Notes: a model not told the origin generated them from the letters alone. 64,000 nt of DNA from Shewanella sp. MBTL60-112-B2 (GCF_019655055.1 NZ_BPFA01000001.1:124001-188000); one strand, 5' to 3'; shown: positions 8,493 to 18,987, counted from the stretch's first letter. Program-made: numbers and translations.

Positions 8493-9587
8493 ATGGCTAA
8501 CAAAACTGTACTTTTTAACAAGCATCTAGAATCGAACGGCAAAATGGTAGATTTCCATGGTTGGGATATGCCACTAAACTACGGTTCACAAATCGAAGAG
8601 CATCATGCGGTTCGTCAAGACGCAGGTATGTTCGACGTATCTCACATGACAGTAGTCGACGTGATCGGTGATGACGCTTGTGCCTTTTTACGTAAACTGC
8701 TAGCCAACGACGTCGCTAAGCTAAAAGTTCCTGGTAAGGCGCTATACGGCGGTATGCTTGACCATAACGGCGGCGTAATCGACGACCTTATCACTTATTA
8801 CCTATCAGATACCGAGTACCGCATTGTTGTTAACTCAGCAACGCGTGAAAAAGATCTAGCTTGGATCAGCGAGCAAGTTAAAGGCTTCAGCGTTGAAGTC
8901 ACCGAGCGTCCAGAGCTTGCGATGATTGCTGTTCAAGGCCCAAATGCTAAGGCAAAAGCGGCAACAGTATTTAACGATGCACAAAACGCAGCAATCGAGG
9001 GTATGAAGCCTTTCTTCGGCGTGCAATCTGATTCACTGTTTATCGCAACTACAGGCTATACAGGCGAAACTGGCTACGAAGTTATCGTGCCTAGTGACGA
9101 AGCTGAAGCGCTATGGCAAGCATTTTTAGATGCAGGCATTCGCCCTTGTGGTCTAGGTGCTCGTGATACCCTACGTTTAGAAGCCGGTATGAACCTTTAC
9201 GGCCTAGATATGGACGAAAGCGTTAACCCGCTTGCAGCCAACATGGGTTGGACTGTGGCATGGGAGCCTGCGGATCGTGACTTTAACGGTCGCCAAGCGC
9301 TAGAAAAGATTAAAGCAGAAGGTACAGACAAGCTTGTTGGCCTCATCATGGACGCTAAAGGCGTTATCCGTCACGGCATGTCAGTATTCTTTACCGACAG
9401 CGACGGTGTAGAGCAGCATGGTACCATCACCAGTGGCACATTCTCGCCAACGCTAGGCTACTCAATTGCTATGGCTCGCGTACCGCGCAGCATCGGCGAA
9501 GTAGCTGAAGTGGAAATGCGTAAGAAGCGTGTACCAGTAAAGGTTATCGCACCGTCGTTTGTACGCAATGGTAAACAAGCATTCTAA
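8493..9587 (+). CDS. gcvT: Glycine cleavage system T protein (aminomethyltransferase)
   Basis: Transfers the methylene from H-protein-bound aminomethyl to tetrahydrofolate, releasing ammonia; cytoplasmic, 364 aa (family about 360-370). N-terminal folate-binding GcvT domain starts [21 protein letters not shown], with the conserved [10 protein letters not shown] segment. [18 protein letters not shown] (about 221-238) is the signature region. A C-terminal barrel domain ends with VPVKVI...VRNGK. The gene follows ubiI and precedes gcvH across a 409-bp gap. Confidence 0.96.
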   Translation: MANKTVLFNKHLESNGKMVDFHGWDMPLNYGSQIEEHHAVRQDAGMFDVSHMTVVDVIGDDACAFLRKLLANDVAKLKVPGKALYGGMLDHNGGVIDDLITYYLSDTEYRIVVNSATREKDLAWISEQVKGFSVEVTERPELAMIAVQGPNAKAKAATVFNDAQNAAIEGMKPFFGVQSDSLFIATTGYTGETGYEVIVPSDEAEALWQAFLDAGIRPCGLGARDTLRLEAGMNLYGLDMDESVNPLAANMGWTVAWEPADRDFNGRQALEKIKAEGTDKLVGLIMDAKGVIRHGMSVFFTDSDGVEQHGTITSGTFSPTLGYSIAMARVPRSIGEVAEVEMRKKRVPVKVIAPSFVRNGKQAF

Positions 9588-9996
9588 TTTTTCTGGGTTA
9601 ATACTGGCTATTTAGTCCTACTTTGTTGTCGCCAGTGCTCATTGATACTTATCAACTGCGCGCTGGCTCCTAAAATTAGCACTAAATTCCTGCGTATTTA
9701 GCTCAGAAAAAGGTTTGTTTAAACCGTTTGTGATGCCGCGAATATAAAATGTAGTCGTGGCATGTAAGGTAGCAAAATTGACGATTTCATCTATTTTTAG
9801 CTAACGCTTAATAAAGCGTAAAAATAATAGATTTACCTCGTTGAACTAAAACAATGTGGCAAACGTCAAAAAGTAGATGAAATCGCTGCACTTATGATGT
9901 AAAACAGGTGCAAAAATTGATATAAGCCTTAATAGGCAAGTCAGTGTAACCTCTTATTAAATACAGAATTAGAACATCGAATAAGGATTTAGACCA
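9588..9996 (+). other. gcvT-gcvH gap with nested inverted repeats
   Basis: 409 bp without a gene, long for a gcv operon. It contains an inverted repeat with arms 9782-9798 and 9868-9885 (CGATTTCATCTATTTTT against AAAAAGTAGATGAAATCG, one mismatch) and an inner hairpin ACGCTT / AAGCGT at about 9804-9820. It may hold a terminator, an attenuator or a small repeat element. gcvH probably has its own promoter downstream of it. Confidence 0.55.
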
Positions 9997-10386
9997 ATGA
10001 GCAATATCCCAGCTGAACTTAAATATGCTTCTTCTCACGAGTGGATCCGTAAAGAAGAAGACGGTAGCTACACAGTCGGTATCAGTGAGCACGCTCAAGA
10101 GCTTTTGGGTGACATGGTGTTCGTTGAGTTGCCAGAAGTGGGTGACGACGTAAATGCTGGTGAAGACTGCGCAGTAGCTGAATCAGTAAAAGCAGCATCA
10201 GACATCTACGCACCACTTTCAGGCGAAGTTATCGCAGTAAACGAAGCACTGGAAGATTCTCCAGAGCTAGTTAACAGCGACGCATTCGGTGACGGTTGGT
10301 TCTTCCGCGTAATGCCAACAGATCTCGCTGAACTAGACAACTTGCTTGATGCCGAAGGTTATCAAGCGGTTATCGACGACGAATAA
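9997..10386 (+). CDS. gcvH: Glycine cleavage system H protein
   Basis: Lipoyl carrier protein shuttling the aminomethyl intermediate between P, T and L proteins, 129 aa (normal). Lipoyl lysine is K65 in [11 protein letters not shown]. The N-terminus [12 protein letters not shown] and the [13 protein letters not shown] segment are standard. An AAGGA site lies 9 nt before the ATG. A GC-rich hairpin follows the stop. High similarity to the family leaves little doubt. Confidence 0.97.
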   Translation: MSNIPAELKYASSHEWIRKEEDGSYTVGISEHAQELLGDMVFVELPEVGDDVNAGEDCAVAESVKAASDIYAPLSGEVIAVNEALEDSPELVNSDAFGDGWFFRVMPTDLAELDNLLDAEGYQAVIDDE

Positions 10387-10400
10387 GCGTCGATGACTCA

Positions 10401-10433
10401 CAAAGCCCCAACTCATCGCTGATTGGGGCTTTG
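10401..10433 (+). terminator. Hairpin after gcvH
   Basis: Perfect stem CAAAGCCCCAA / TTGGGGCTTTG of 11 bp with a short T-rich tail (TTTGTTCGTT). It probably attenuates or ends gcvH transcripts before gcvP. Confidence 0.7.
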
Positions 10434-10631
10434 TTCGTTATATGGCTTTAAGCAAAATTAACAGGCATGTAAGTGAAAATATTTTGGCACGCGATGTAAT
10501 CCAAAGTATCTAAGCGAACGTAAATAAGCCTCGGCAAAAAGGCCAAACAACACAAGCATTCTAAAACTAAATAGACCGGTAGCACCGCCCCCTACAGGCA
10601 GGATACTGGCAAATATGGAACTAGGTTACTC

Positions 10632-13520
10632 ATGACCACAGAAACCCTTACGCAGTTAGAGCAGCACGAATTATTTCTACGCCGCCACATTGGCCCTGGT
10701 GCAGACCAGCAGCAAGAAATGCTTAACTTTGTCGGTGCTGAATCACTAGAAGATTTGACCGCACAAATTGTGCCTGGTGCGATTTTGCTAAACCGTGACT
10801 TAGCGGTTGGCGATGCATGTGGCGAAGCAGAAGGCTTAGCTTATATCCGCAAAATTGCAGACAAAAATAAGGTCTTCAAAAGCTACATTGGCATGGGCTA
10901 CCACGGTACTGAAGTGCCAACGGTTATCCAACGTAACGTATTAGAAAATCCAGGTTGGTACACAGCGTACACGCCTTATCAGCCAGAGATTGCTCAAGGC
11001 CGTCTTGAAGCGATTCTAAACTTCCAGCAGCTGTCAATGGACCTAACCGGCCTTGATTTAGCTTCTTCATCACTACTTGATGAGGCAACTGCTGCCGCCG
11101 AAGCAATGGCATTGTCTAAGCGTGTGTCTAAAGCTAAAAAAGCGAACATCTACTTTGTGGCTGACGATGTATTTCCGCAAACAATTGACGTGATTAAAAC
11201 TCGCGCCGAGTGTTTTGGTTTTGAAGTTGTCGTTGGTCCTGCTGAAGATGCCGTTAACTATGAGCTATTTGGTGCCCTGTTCCAGTACACCAACCGTCAT
11301 GGTCAAATTACCGATTTCACTGAATTATTTGCCAAGCTACATGAGAAAAAGGCGCTAGCGTCAGTTGCTGCCGATATCATGTCGTTAGTGGTACTTAAGT
11401 CACCAGGTTCTATGGGCGCCGATGTCGTATTTGGTAACTCACAGCGTTTTGGTGTACCAATGGGCTTTGGTGGTCCACACGCAGCATTCTTCGTAACCCG
11501 TGATGCGCACAAGCGTTCACTACCGGGCCGTATTATCGGTGTATCACAAGATACTCGCGGTAACCGCGCACTGCGTATGGCAATGCAGACTCGCGAGCAG
11601 CATATCCGCCGCGAAAAAGCTAACTCAAACATCTGTACTGCGCAGGTTCTGCTGGCAAACATGGCGTCGTTCTACGCGGTATACCATGGCCCACAGGGTC
11701 TTAAAACTATCGCCGAGCGTATTCATCGCCTAACTGATATCGTTGCTGCAGGTCTTACTGCAAAAGGTGTTGAGCTAGTAAATAACACTTGGTTTGATAC
11801 TTTATCAATTAAAGGCTTAGACGTTGCCGCTGTACAAGCGCGTGCGGTAGCTGCAGGCCTAAACCTACGCATCGACAGCGATGGTGTGATTGGTTTAAGT
11901 TTATCTGAAACCACCATTCGCACTGACGTAGCAGAGCTATTTGACGTTCTTTTAGGTGAAGGTCACGGCCAAGATGTTGCCGCACTAGATGCCGCCATTA
12001 TTGCTAACGGCAGCGCATCTATCCCAAGCGAGCTTGTACGCACCGATGCAATATTAACGCACCCAACATTTAACCGTTACCAGAGCGAAACGGAAATGAT
12101 GCGTTATATCAAGCGTCTAGAGAACAAAGATTTAGCGCTAAACCACTCTATGATCTCGCTTGGATCATGCACAATGAAGCTAAACGCAGCAACCGAGATG
12201 ATGCCTATCTCTTGGCCTGAGTTTGGTAACATGCACCCATTCTGCCCGCAAGATCAGGCACAAGGTTATGCACAGTTGCTTGAAGAGCTATCTGCATGGT
12301 TAGTGGATATCACAGGTTACGACGCGGTATCGCTACAGCCTAACTCTGGTGCACAGGGTGAATACGCGGGTCTTCTGGCTATTAAGCAATACCATGAATC
12401 ACGTGGCGATGCGCACAGAAACATCTGTCTAATCCCACAATCAGCTCACGGTACTAACCCAGCATCGGCGCAGCTTGCAGGCATGAAAATCGTGGTAACC
12501 GCTTGTGATAAAGCCGGTAACATCGACATGGATGACCTAAAGGCGAAAGCGGCTGAAGTGGCTGACAACCTATCTTGCATCATGGTGACATACCCATCGA
12601 CTCACGGTGTGTATGAAGAAACCATCGGTGAGATCTGTGAAGTGATCCATCAGCACGGCGGTCAGGTTTACCTAGATGGCGCTAACATGAACGCACAGGT
12701 AGGCCTAACATCGCCAGGCTTTATCGGCGCTGACGTATCGCACCTTAACCTACACAAAACCTTCGCTATTCCACACGGCGGCGGTGGACCTGGTATGGGC
12801 CCAATCGGTGTTAAAAAGCACCTTGCGCCATTCCTTTCTGGTCACGCGGTAGTTAAGCACGGACTAGAGTCAGACAACAATGGCGCGGTGTCAGCTGCAC
12901 CATTTGGTAGCGCAGGCATCCTGCCTATTACTTGGATGTACATCAAGTTACTGGGCAAGAAAGGTCTACGTCAGTCAACACAAGTAGCACTGCTTAACGC
13001 TAACTACATGATGAAGAAGCTGTCTGAGCACTACCCAGTGCTATACACAGGTCGAAATGACCGTGTAGCGCACGAGTGCATCATCGACTTACGTCCGCTT
13101 AAAGAAGCGTCAGGCGTGACCGAGATGGATATTGCTAAGCGCCTAAATGACTACGGCTTCCACGCGCCAACCATGAGCTTCCCTGTAGCGGGTACCTTAA
13201 TGATTGAGCCAACAGAGTCAGAGTCTAAGGTTGAGCTAGACAGATTTATCGAGGCAATGGTGTCTATTCGTGGCGAAATCGCCAAGGTAGAAGCAGGTGA
13301 GTGGCCAGTGGATAACAACCCACTGCACAACGCGCCGCACACACTAGCAGACATCATGGATCCAGACTTTGATTCACGTCCTTACAGCCGTGAAGTTGCC
13401 GTGTTCCCGACTAAAGCGGTTAAGGCGAATAAGTTCTGGCCAACGGTTAACCGTATTGATGATGTGTTTGGTGACCGAAATCTAATGTGTTCTTGTGCAC
13501 CAGTCTCTGACTACGAATAA
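10632..13520 (+). CDS. gcvP: Glycine dehydrogenase (decarboxylating), P protein
   Basis: PLP-dependent glycine decarboxylase of the glycine cleavage system, 962 aa, the usual length for single-chain gammaproteobacterial GcvP. The N-terminal half ([10 protein letters not shown]...) and C-terminal half are homologous PLP-fold units. The PLP lysine is K709 in [18 protein letters not shown]; the glycine-rich loop follows. The C-terminus ends with the conserved [15 protein letters not shown] segment. A gap of 245 bp and a hairpin separate it from gcvH, so it may have a separate promoter. Confidence 0.97.
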   Translation: MTTETLTQLEQHELFLRRHIGPGADQQQEMLNFVGAESLEDLTAQIVPGAILLNRDLAVGDACGEAEGLAYIRKIADKNKVFKSYIGMGYHGTEVPTVIQRNVLENPGWYTAYTPYQPEIAQGRLEAILNFQQLSMDLTGLDLASSSLLDEATAAAEAMALSKRVSKAKKANIYFVADDVFPQTIDVIKTRAECFGFEVVVGPAEDAVNYELFGALFQYTNRHGQITDFTELFAKLHEKKALASVAADIMSLVVLKSPGSMGADVVFGNSQRFGVPMGFGGPHAAFFVTRDAHKRSLPGRIIGVSQDTRGNRALRMAMQTREQHIRREKANSNICTAQVLLANMASFYAVYHGPQGLKTIAERIHRLTDIVAAGLTAKGVELVNNTWFDTLSIKGLDVAAVQARAVAAGLNLRIDSDGVIGLSLSETTIRTDVAELFDVLLGEGHGQDVAALDAAIIANGSASIPSELVRTDAILTHPTFNRYQSETEMMRYIKRLENKDLALNHSMISLGSCTMKLNAATEMMPISWPEFGNMHPFCPQDQAQGYAQLLEELSAWLVDITGYDAVSLQPNSGAQGEYAGLLAIKQYHESRGDAHRNICLIPQSAHGTNPASAQLAGMKIVVTACDKAGNIDMDDLKAKAAEVADNLSCIMVTYPSTHGVYEETIGEICEVIHQHGGQVYLDGANMNAQVGLTSPGFIGADVSHLNLHKTFAIPHGGGGPGMGPIGVKKHLAPFLSGHAVVKHGLESDNNGAVSAAPFGSAGILPITWMYIKLLGKKGLRQSTQVALLNANYMMKKLSEHYPVLYTGRNDRVAHECIIDLRPLKEASGVTEMDIAKRLNDYGFHAPTMSFPVAGTLMIEPTESESKVELDRFIEAMVSIRGEIAKVEAGEWPVDNNPLHNAPHTLADIMDPDFDSRPYSREVAVFPTKAVKANKFWPTVNRIDDVFGDRNLMCSCAPVSDYE

Positions 13521-13650
13521 TTTATAATGGCTACTTAGCCTCGATAATACGGCTTCAGCCTTAGGTTTTCACTGCTCATTGACTGGAGTCAACTCCGCGG
13601 CGAAAACCATCGGCTTCATTGTCTTAACATCGGCAGTAACGCCATTACGT

Positions 13651-13678
13651 AAAACGCACCCTTAGTGGTGCGTTTTTT
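13651..13678 (+). terminator. Rho-independent terminator after gcvP
   Basis: Stem AACGCACC / GGTGCGTT followed by T6, 130 bp after the gcvP stop. Confidence 0.85.
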
Positions 13679-13808
13679 ATTGAGTGAATTTTAAAGATAA
13701 ATCTAACATTAGGCTGTTGCAACCTATGGCATTAGCTCGCAGAATCAGTGTTATAGCGCTTAATTTAAACCACTTGATTTAAACCAGAGCAGAGTAACGG
13801 AAATACCG

Positions 13809-14240
13809 ATGAGTAAGATAGATTTAGAGCAACAACTTCCTATTACGATTAGTGCCGATAGCGGCTTTTCAAGTTCGCTGAAACCGTTATTGCTTGAGCT
13901 AGAAATGTGGATCAATTTTCAGGCGTTGAAAGCCGATTGGTATGGCGATGAAGCCTGTATCTTGGCTTTCGACTTTACCTTGGTTAGGAGCTTGGAAGAT
14001 AAAGGGCTGGCTGTTAGTGAAAAGAGTGGGAGCGCTGGGACAGGAAAAGAATGGGTATCGGGTGATGGTTACGCCTATTGTTACGACAGCACGAGCTTAA
14101 ACACCACAGCTTTTATTGCAGTTGCTGACTTGCTTACGCCTATAAAGGGCGGTGTGGGCATTGAGCAGGCGATAAAGCAGCGGTTGGTTGGGGTGGTTAA
14201 CTCTATAGGTAAACATCATGGGTTGGTGAGTTTGGGGTGA
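13809..14240 (+). CDS. Conserved hypothetical protein
   Basis: 143-residue, probably cytoplasmic protein that I do not recognise. There is no signal peptide or membrane segment. It has a hydrophobic LLLELEMWI stretch near residue 30 and a central WYGDEACILAFDFTLVRSLED region. The start has a weak AACGGAA site. A bidirectional terminator follows 22 bp after the stop, so it looks like a single-gene unit. Real by its clean ending and codon use, function unknown. Confidence 0.65.
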   Translation: MSKIDLEQQLPITISADSGFSSSLKPLLLELEMWINFQALKADWYGDEACILAFDFTLVRSLEDKGLAVSEKSGSAGTGKEWVSGDGYAYCYDSTSLNTTAFIAVADLLTPIKGGVGIEQAIKQRLVGVVNSIGKHHGLVSLG

Positions 14241-14586
14241 GTGTTTTGGTGGTTTTGAATTGAAAAAGCGAACTGGAGAGTTCGCTTTTTTGTTGAGACG
14301 GGAAAGTTTACTCTGACCGCACTTATTCGAAGTGATGTGTTTTTTAACAGTGAATTCATTATCCACTTTAAAGAAAGCCTTATAAAAAGAATAGGTTGCA
14401 TTTATATTTGTCGTTAGTAAGTCATCTAGTAGCGATTAAAGTCACAAATTTTGAATAACCTCCTGTATTGTCGCTAAATTTAATGGTTCAGCAGCATAAA
14501 TTTATGTATAAGGTCGCTCGGATTATCGAGAGATAGATAATGGGTCTAAATCCGATAATGGCTAATCTATTGGAATTATTGAATAA
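14241..14586. other. Intergenic region with one terminator
   Basis: 346 bp. Apart from the terminator at 14263-14291 I see only AT-rich sequence that must hold the promoter of the DUF4823 lipoprotein gene. Confidence 0.4.
14263..14291. terminator. Bidirectional terminator
   Basis: AAAAAGCGAACT / AGTTCGCTTTTTT hairpin with a short loop. Confidence 0.85.
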
Positions 14587-15096
14587 ATGTTTAAAAAGAT
14601 ACTTGTTGTTGCGGGCGCTTTAGCTTTGGCATCATGCGCACAGATTAAACACACTAACTTGACTCGCACAGATGTTGGATTAGTACCAGAAAGAGCGGTA
14701 TTTATTGAGATCCCTAAAGACGGTGAGTATGGGACAATTAATTACCTGAATTCATCTTCAAAGCTTGTGAACATGTTGCGCGGAGAGTTCATTAAGCATT
14801 CTTCTGTAATTGAAGTGTGTGCAGCCGAAGCTTGCAATGCTCAGCTTGAAAAAAATCAAGATGCTTACCTAGTGAAGCCAAAGATTCTGCACTGGGAAGA
14901 TCGAGAGACTCAATGGTCTTTTAGACCTGACGTTGTTGAAATTCAACTTTCAGTTATCGATATGGAAACAGGCAAGGAAGTTAGAAGCACTATTTATAGA
15001 GCTAAGAGCCGTGTAATTCAGTTCTTTGCAGGTACTAGCCCAGAAGATATTTTAGAAAGACCTACTCGCGAAGCGGTAGCTTCTTTTTACTTATAA
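14587..15096 (+). CDS. DUF4823 family lipoprotein
   Basis: 169-residue lipoprotein. The signal peptide MFKKILVVAGALALASC ends in the lipobox ASC (Cys 17). The mature protein contains the DUF4823 hallmarks: KPKILHWEDRETQWSFRPD, IQLSVIDMETGKEV and the SPEDIL segment. Family function unknown, probably envelope located. The start has only a weak ribosome site but the signal peptide fixes it. A strong terminator follows. Confidence 0.85.
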   Translation: MFKKILVVAGALALASCAQIKHTNLTRTDVGLVPERAVFIEIPKDGEYGTINYLNSSSKLVNMLRGEFIKHSSVIEVCAAEACNAQLEKNQDAYLVKPKILHWEDRETQWSFRPDVVEIQLSVIDMETGKEVRSTIYRAKSRVIQFFAGTSPEDILERPTREAVASFYL

Positions 15097-15120
15097 GTTA
15101 AATTAATTTTTATAACACAT

Positions 15121-15190
15121 CATAGATATCTATGATAAAAGGCGTGTTTGTTAGCCTCCTACTAAGCTTTAGAGATTGCTGAAGTAGGAG
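15121..15190 (+). repeat. Diverged direct repeat, copy 1
   Basis: The segment CATAGATATC...GTGTTTGTTAGCCTCCTACTAAGCTTTAG resembles 16955-17026 (CATAGACACC...ATGTTTGTCGGCCTCATCTTACTAAGCTTTAGG). The two copies flank the AT-rich gene and the broken gene at 15.4-16.9 kb. Confidence 0.55.
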
Positions 15191-15201
15191 GTTGTTTTTT
15201 T
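15153..15201 (+). terminator. Terminator after DUF4823 gene
   Basis: Stem CCTCCTAC / GTAGGAGG (15156-15191) followed by T7. The surrounding 15121-15190 is similar to 16955-17026, which looks like a decayed copy. Confidence 0.8.
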
Positions 15202-15395
15202 CTTTATTAGCTCGTCCTAGAATTACACTCATTAGCTTGGAACTCTCTATTTAACTAAAGTTCTTATTACCACTGTTTAGCCGTGTGGTTCGACGAGTTC
15301 TTTTATGCATTAATCAGAGCCACTCATGATTTGAGTTAACCGAGGGTGGCTATTTTTTGATTATCTATGATAAGTGTCTGCTTCACGTGGTGCTT

Positions 15396-16496
15396 TTACC
15401 ATATAAACTCATCGCCAAAATATAAGGCCCATCCACTTATGGTTAAGGTTAGGTCGGTTGGATTACCATATTCGTCAAGTACTCGTATCGTCATCGAGTT
15501 GGCTAATTGATTATCTAGTCCTGAAGGCCAAACTGTTTGAGAAAATTCCTTGCCGTACATCGCTGCAAGTTTAACAATTGGTTTGAGCGATGTAGGGTTT
15601 TTTGTGTTCAATTTAAACTCAGTTACTTTTTTTTCAACATCTGGACTTTGATAACTTTTAGTTTCGTTTCTAAGGGCTTCAACATAGAAAAGGCGATCTT
15701 TTTTTGTTACTCGTAGCGCGGCTACACCTGGCATTGAATAAACCGTTCCAAGAGAGTTAGGTTTTCTTATATTTATTTGTTTTGGGTTTGCTATTGTGAA
15801 TTTCCTATTGTTGTTGGCGGTTAATTCGTAATATCTAAGGTATAGTTTCTTGTTAAATTTATCTTTCTCTTGGTTATATTTTTGGGTTAAAGAAAAGTCT
15901 TTGTTTTGATAACTCAAAGGAATTAATGTATTTATGGTAACTGCATTATTTTGTTGGTTCTTATCATCGCAAGTATTACGAGTGATTTCGTTTTTAGTTA
16001 TTTTATGCGTAGCAGTAACTTCTACACAAACATCGATTGTTTCTATGAGCCCAGAGTTGTTACTAATATAGAATACTCTGGCAGGGTTACTTCTTTTGGG
16101 TGGCTTTTTACCTTTTCTCGGCTTTGCACCGCTATTGCTTATAAAGTGGGGGAGTTTGTTAAATTCATATTCAACATTCCAGCCATTACGTGGCAGTAAA
16201 TCGTGGGTATATCTTTCTTTAATCAAAAATTGAGGCTTGATGAAGTTAGGCCCCAATTTATATTCAATAAGCACTGGTGATTGCATTTTACCATTTGCAT
16301 AAATCTCATTTTTATTATCTAAAGGTGTTTTATATGATGATACCTTAAGGACTTCGATGCCCTGATTATCGTCAGTGTAAGGAGTCGCTGAGAAAGCCTC
16401 TTTACTCGCAAAGTTTGAAAATAGTAAAAGTATACTTACCGATATTAAAGTATATTTTTTTGTATTGACGTTAAGATTTTTGTTGAAAATATTCAT
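15396..16496 (-). CDS. Exported hypothetical protein, AT-rich
   Basis: 366-residue protein with a signal peptide (MNIFNKNLNVNTKKYTLISV, hydrophobic core, cleavage near EAFSA-T at about 37). I do not recognise the family. The mature part is Lys/Asn-rich with beta-prone stretches, a KPRKGKKPPKRS basic patch near residue 125 and only three or four cysteines. The ATG at 16496 is chosen over an upstream in-frame ATG at 16589 because GGAAG precedes it and the longer form would bury the signal peptide. AT-rich base composition and codon use differ from its neighbours, and diverged repeats flank it, suggesting acquisition. Function unknown. Confidence 0.65.
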   Translation of the reverse strand: MNIFNKNLNVNTKKYTLISVSILLLFSNFASKEAFSATPYTDDNQGIEVLKVSSYKTPLDNKNEIYANGKMQSPVLIEYKLGPNFIKPQFLIKERYTHDLLPRNGWNVEYEFNKLPHFISNSGAKPRKGKKPPKRSNPARVFYISNNSGLIETIDVCVEVTATHKITKNEITRNTCDDKNQQNNAVTINTLIPLSYQNKDFSLTQKYNQEKDKFNKKLYLRYYELTANNNRKFTIANPKQINIRKPNSLGTVYSMPGVAALRVTKKDRLFYVEALRNETKSYQSPDVEKKVTEFKLNTKNPTSLKPIVKLAAMYGKEFSQTVWPSGLDNQLANSMTIRVLDEYGNPTDLTLTISGWALYFGDEFIW

Positions 16497-16649
16497 AGTA
16501 CTGACTTCCATATTGTTGATATGAGATATTGATGTCGGTAAATAAGTGGAGCAGATCAAACTCATTCTGTTTGTTTTGAAGGACCCCATTATTTTTTGTG
16601 ACCTTTATTGAGGAAGTCAGAGTAAACCCGGTTTTGGTTGTTTTGAAGG

Positions 16650-16906
16650 TCAACTTATTTTTTGTGTTTTCGTACTTGTGCCTACTCGTTTATCAATCTC
16701 ATCTTTAAATTTCTCATTTACGATTGCCACGCGTTTGCGAGTGTTTTGCATCATAGCCTCAATGACTTTTGCTTCTGTTTTATATGAATGATTAACAATG
16801 GGGGGCTTTGTTTTAGTTTTAGCTTGGTTTTATTACCAATCAGCACCTTTTCACAGTTCAGCCTATCAAAAGCAAAAATAATAGATTTGCAATTGTCACT
16901 TTGTAC
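16650..16906 (-). pseudogene. Fragment of an unknown gene (no start)
   Basis: An 84-codon open stretch on the minus strand ends in TGA at 16650-16652 but opens directly after an in-frame TAA with no usable start. The translation is protein-like (SIIFAFDRLNCEKVLIGNK; ...EAKVIEAMMQNTRKRVAIV; EKFKDEIDKRV), not low-complexity. I read it as the C-terminal remnant of a decayed gene, too short to identify. Its last bases (16640-16666) are repeated imperfectly at 16573-16600, between it and the AT-rich gene. Confidence 0.4.
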
Positions 16907-16954
16907 TTATAATCGCTTTTAAATTAGTGGTTTAGCTCTGTGTTTTGGCTCAAC

Positions 16955-17026
16955 CATAGACACCCATAGTTAATGGCATGTTTGTCGGCCTCATCTTACT
17001 AAGCTTTAGGTGATTTATCATGGGGG
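16955..17026 (+). repeat. Diverged direct repeat, copy 2
   Basis: Degenerate partner of 15121-15190. The hairpin arms no longer pair well, so it is unlikely to act as a terminator. Nothing else is visible in 16907-17142. Confidence 0.5.
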
Positions 17027-17142
17027 CTATGATTTCATCTTCTTTTTTTTGAGGGGGTAGAGCGTTTAAATTTTTTAAATCAGTACTTTAAATTGGCACT
17101 CTCTTCGTTTTGCCTTAGGAGAGGTGCCAATAGAGTTGCTAT

Positions 17143-17640
17143 TTAGCTAATAGCGTAATGCTTGGCGAGGTACTCTAAATGAGCTGGAACAATTAATGTT
17201 TTTGGACGTAAAGCTTGTATGCGGGATTTCACTTTCGGCCAGGCTAAACCTTGTTCTAGCATAATAATGGCGGCTACTAGGCCTGTCCGACCTGAACCTC
17301 CTCGGCAATGAATGGCTAGGGTACACTTATCGTCAATGAGCGACATTATTTGTTGTTTAGTTTTAGTAAAGGCTGCATCAAAGTCTTCCGCTGGTGCGCA
17401 GTCATCTTCAATCGGTAATGTAAACCAAGTTAATTCTTGAGCTTGTATCTCATCACCGAGATTCGCCACATCTAGTTTAATCATCTCTTCTGGGGTAACC
17501 GTTGAAATGACAGCCACCGCACCGGCTTGCTTTAAGGTTGAGACAGATCCCGCAAGGCCTGCATCTTTTGTCCCTGGGCAAGGTGTAAAAATTAAGCTGG
17601 CACCATTATCAAGCGTTAATAAATCATATGGATGAGACAT
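17143..17640 (-). CDS. Tyrosine/dual-specificity phosphatase-like protein
   Basis: 165-residue cytoplasmic phosphatase of the cysteine-dependent class. The P-loop HCRGGSGRTG (about 111-120; HCx5R) holds the nucleophile Cys and Arg. The upstream TWFTLPIEDDCAPAEDFD segment offers the candidate general-acid aspartates. It resembles CDKN3-like bacterial tyrosine phosphatases. A ribosome site AAAGGA precedes the ATG. It stands alone, so the substrate (protein or small phosphoester) cannot be inferred. Confidence 0.8.
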   Translation of the reverse strand: MSHPYDLLTLDNGASLIFTPCPGTKDAGLAGSVSTLKQAGAVAVISTVTPEEMIKLDVANLGDEIQAQELTWFTLPIEDDCAPAEDFDAAFTKTKQQIMSLIDDKCTLAIHCRGGSGRTGLVAAIIMLEQGLAWPKVKSRIQALRPKTLIVPAHLEYLAKHYAIS

Positions 17641-17876
17641 AAATAATCCTTTGCATAGTTAGCTAGTTTATCGCAATTTATGCCACTAAGTGTAAGTTCT
17701 GGTTAATCCAATTAGCAAGCATCAAACTGTTGGTGAACTTTTTCGCTCATCGACTGGTATATGATTTTTAATCCAGATCAATAAGAAAGAGTGTTATATA
17801 AGTGTATATTTGTGCTTTAACCACACATTAATAAGAAGCCACTTCAAATATAATCTTCTCTTTTTACGAGTCTATT

Positions 17877-18365
17877 ATGAAAGCAATAAATATTACTTGG
17901 AAAGCAGGCGAAGAGTTTCATGAAGGTACAGCAGGGCTGAATGCTTGGCATGAGTTTAAAGCCTACGGCAGTGTCGAATTTCTCACCCAAGAAGATCTGG
18001 CTATTGCTGATAATATGCAGCAATGGTTTATCGAGAATGAAAAGCGTATTTATGCGCTTGTCTGCGATTATGTTAATGACAACTATCAAGAATTACTTGA
18101 AGACTCAGAGTTTCTCGATGTGTTTGACGAAGATTCAGAATCTTACGAAACCTGTGTCGGCGAGGTGAGTGAAGCCGATATGCAGGCTGGGGATATCTTT
18201 AAGTTAATGCAACTCTCTGCGTTTGTTTTACATCACCCTGACAAAAATGCCGTTGGGATGATTTTTGAATGTGCTTGGGACGAAGAACATGGCTTTGGCA
18301 TTGTGATCCAAGGGGATGAAATTATCTCCCAAGATGGTGCACAAGTTGCTTATAGGAAAGTATAA
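17877..18365 (+). CDS. Hypothetical acidic protein (possible DUF6985-like)
   Basis: 162-residue acidic protein without signal or membrane segment. The middle is rich in Asp/Glu (EDSEFLDVFDEDSESYE). The C-terminal pattern FECAWDEEHGFGIVIQGDEI resembles DUF6985/DUF2262-like proteins, some of which are found as toxin immunity proteins, but no toxin lies nearby. Assignment tentative. It appears monocistronic. Confidence 0.6.
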   Translation: MKAINITWKAGEEFHEGTAGLNAWHEFKAYGSVEFLTQEDLAIADNMQQWFIENEKRIYALVCDYVNDNYQELLEDSEFLDVFDEDSESYETCVGEVSEADMQAGDIFKLMQLSAFVLHHPDKNAVGMIFECAWDEEHGFGIVIQGDEIISQDGAQVAYRKV

Positions 18366-18540
18366 AGCGCCTCTAACTGAAGCGAGTTAATATAGCTTCT
18401 TTGTTTTCTACTATAAATTCTTGACTAACGGCTGCTAATTTATTGTTTGCTAATATTGTTAATGATAAGTTACCTAAGCAATTTTAGTGTAGTCATGCCT
18501 CGTTGAGGCACTCAATAGAATCATTAGGTTGAAAACAGAT

Positions 18541-18951
18541 ATGAATAATCTCGCACAAACATTACTAGATCGTCTTGCCATAACTGGCTCTGCATTGTGT
18601 GCATTGCATTGTATAGCGGGGCCGATATTGTTGCTGTTGTTCCCATCGCTGCTATCGCTTCCTGTCGGCGATCACTTTTATCATATGCTGATGGTATGGT
18701 TTGTTATTCCAACTAGCTCCATTGCGGTATTAATGGGTTGTACCCGCCATAAAGACCCAATGGTATTAGTGTTAGCTTTTTTCGGTATTGCAGGGCTTGC
18801 TATCAGCGCTATTTATGGCCATGACTTTTTAGGGGAAACTGGAGAAAAACTGGCGACTCTCGCAGCGACTTGTCTATTGATTGCTGCACATTGGCGAAAT
18901 TATTCACTTTGTCGTAGTGACTCATGCGACAACGCTAAATCTAAGAAGTGA
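18541..18951 (+). CDS. MerC-family membrane protein
   Basis: 136-residue inner-membrane protein with four predicted helices and the MerC-type motif SALCALHCIAGPILLLL near residue 18 (Cys-x3-His-Cys). MerC family members carry mercuric ions or, in many marine bacteria, belong to zinc-responsive sets. No mer operon lies nearby, so a metal role other than mercury resistance is possible. The ATG at 18541 is preferred to a TTG at 18529, as it begins the conserved part. The C-terminus has a CRSDSC pair. Confidence 0.8.
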   Translation: MNNLAQTLLDRLAITGSALCALHCIAGPILLLLFPSLLSLPVGDHFYHMLMVWFVIPTSSIAVLMGCTRHKDPMVLVLAFFGIAGLAISAIYGHDFLGETGEKLATLAATCLLIAAHWRNYSLCRSDSCDNAKSKK

Positions 18952-18987
18952 TACCTCTTTTAGTTATATTGCTTGCCCCATATAAGA

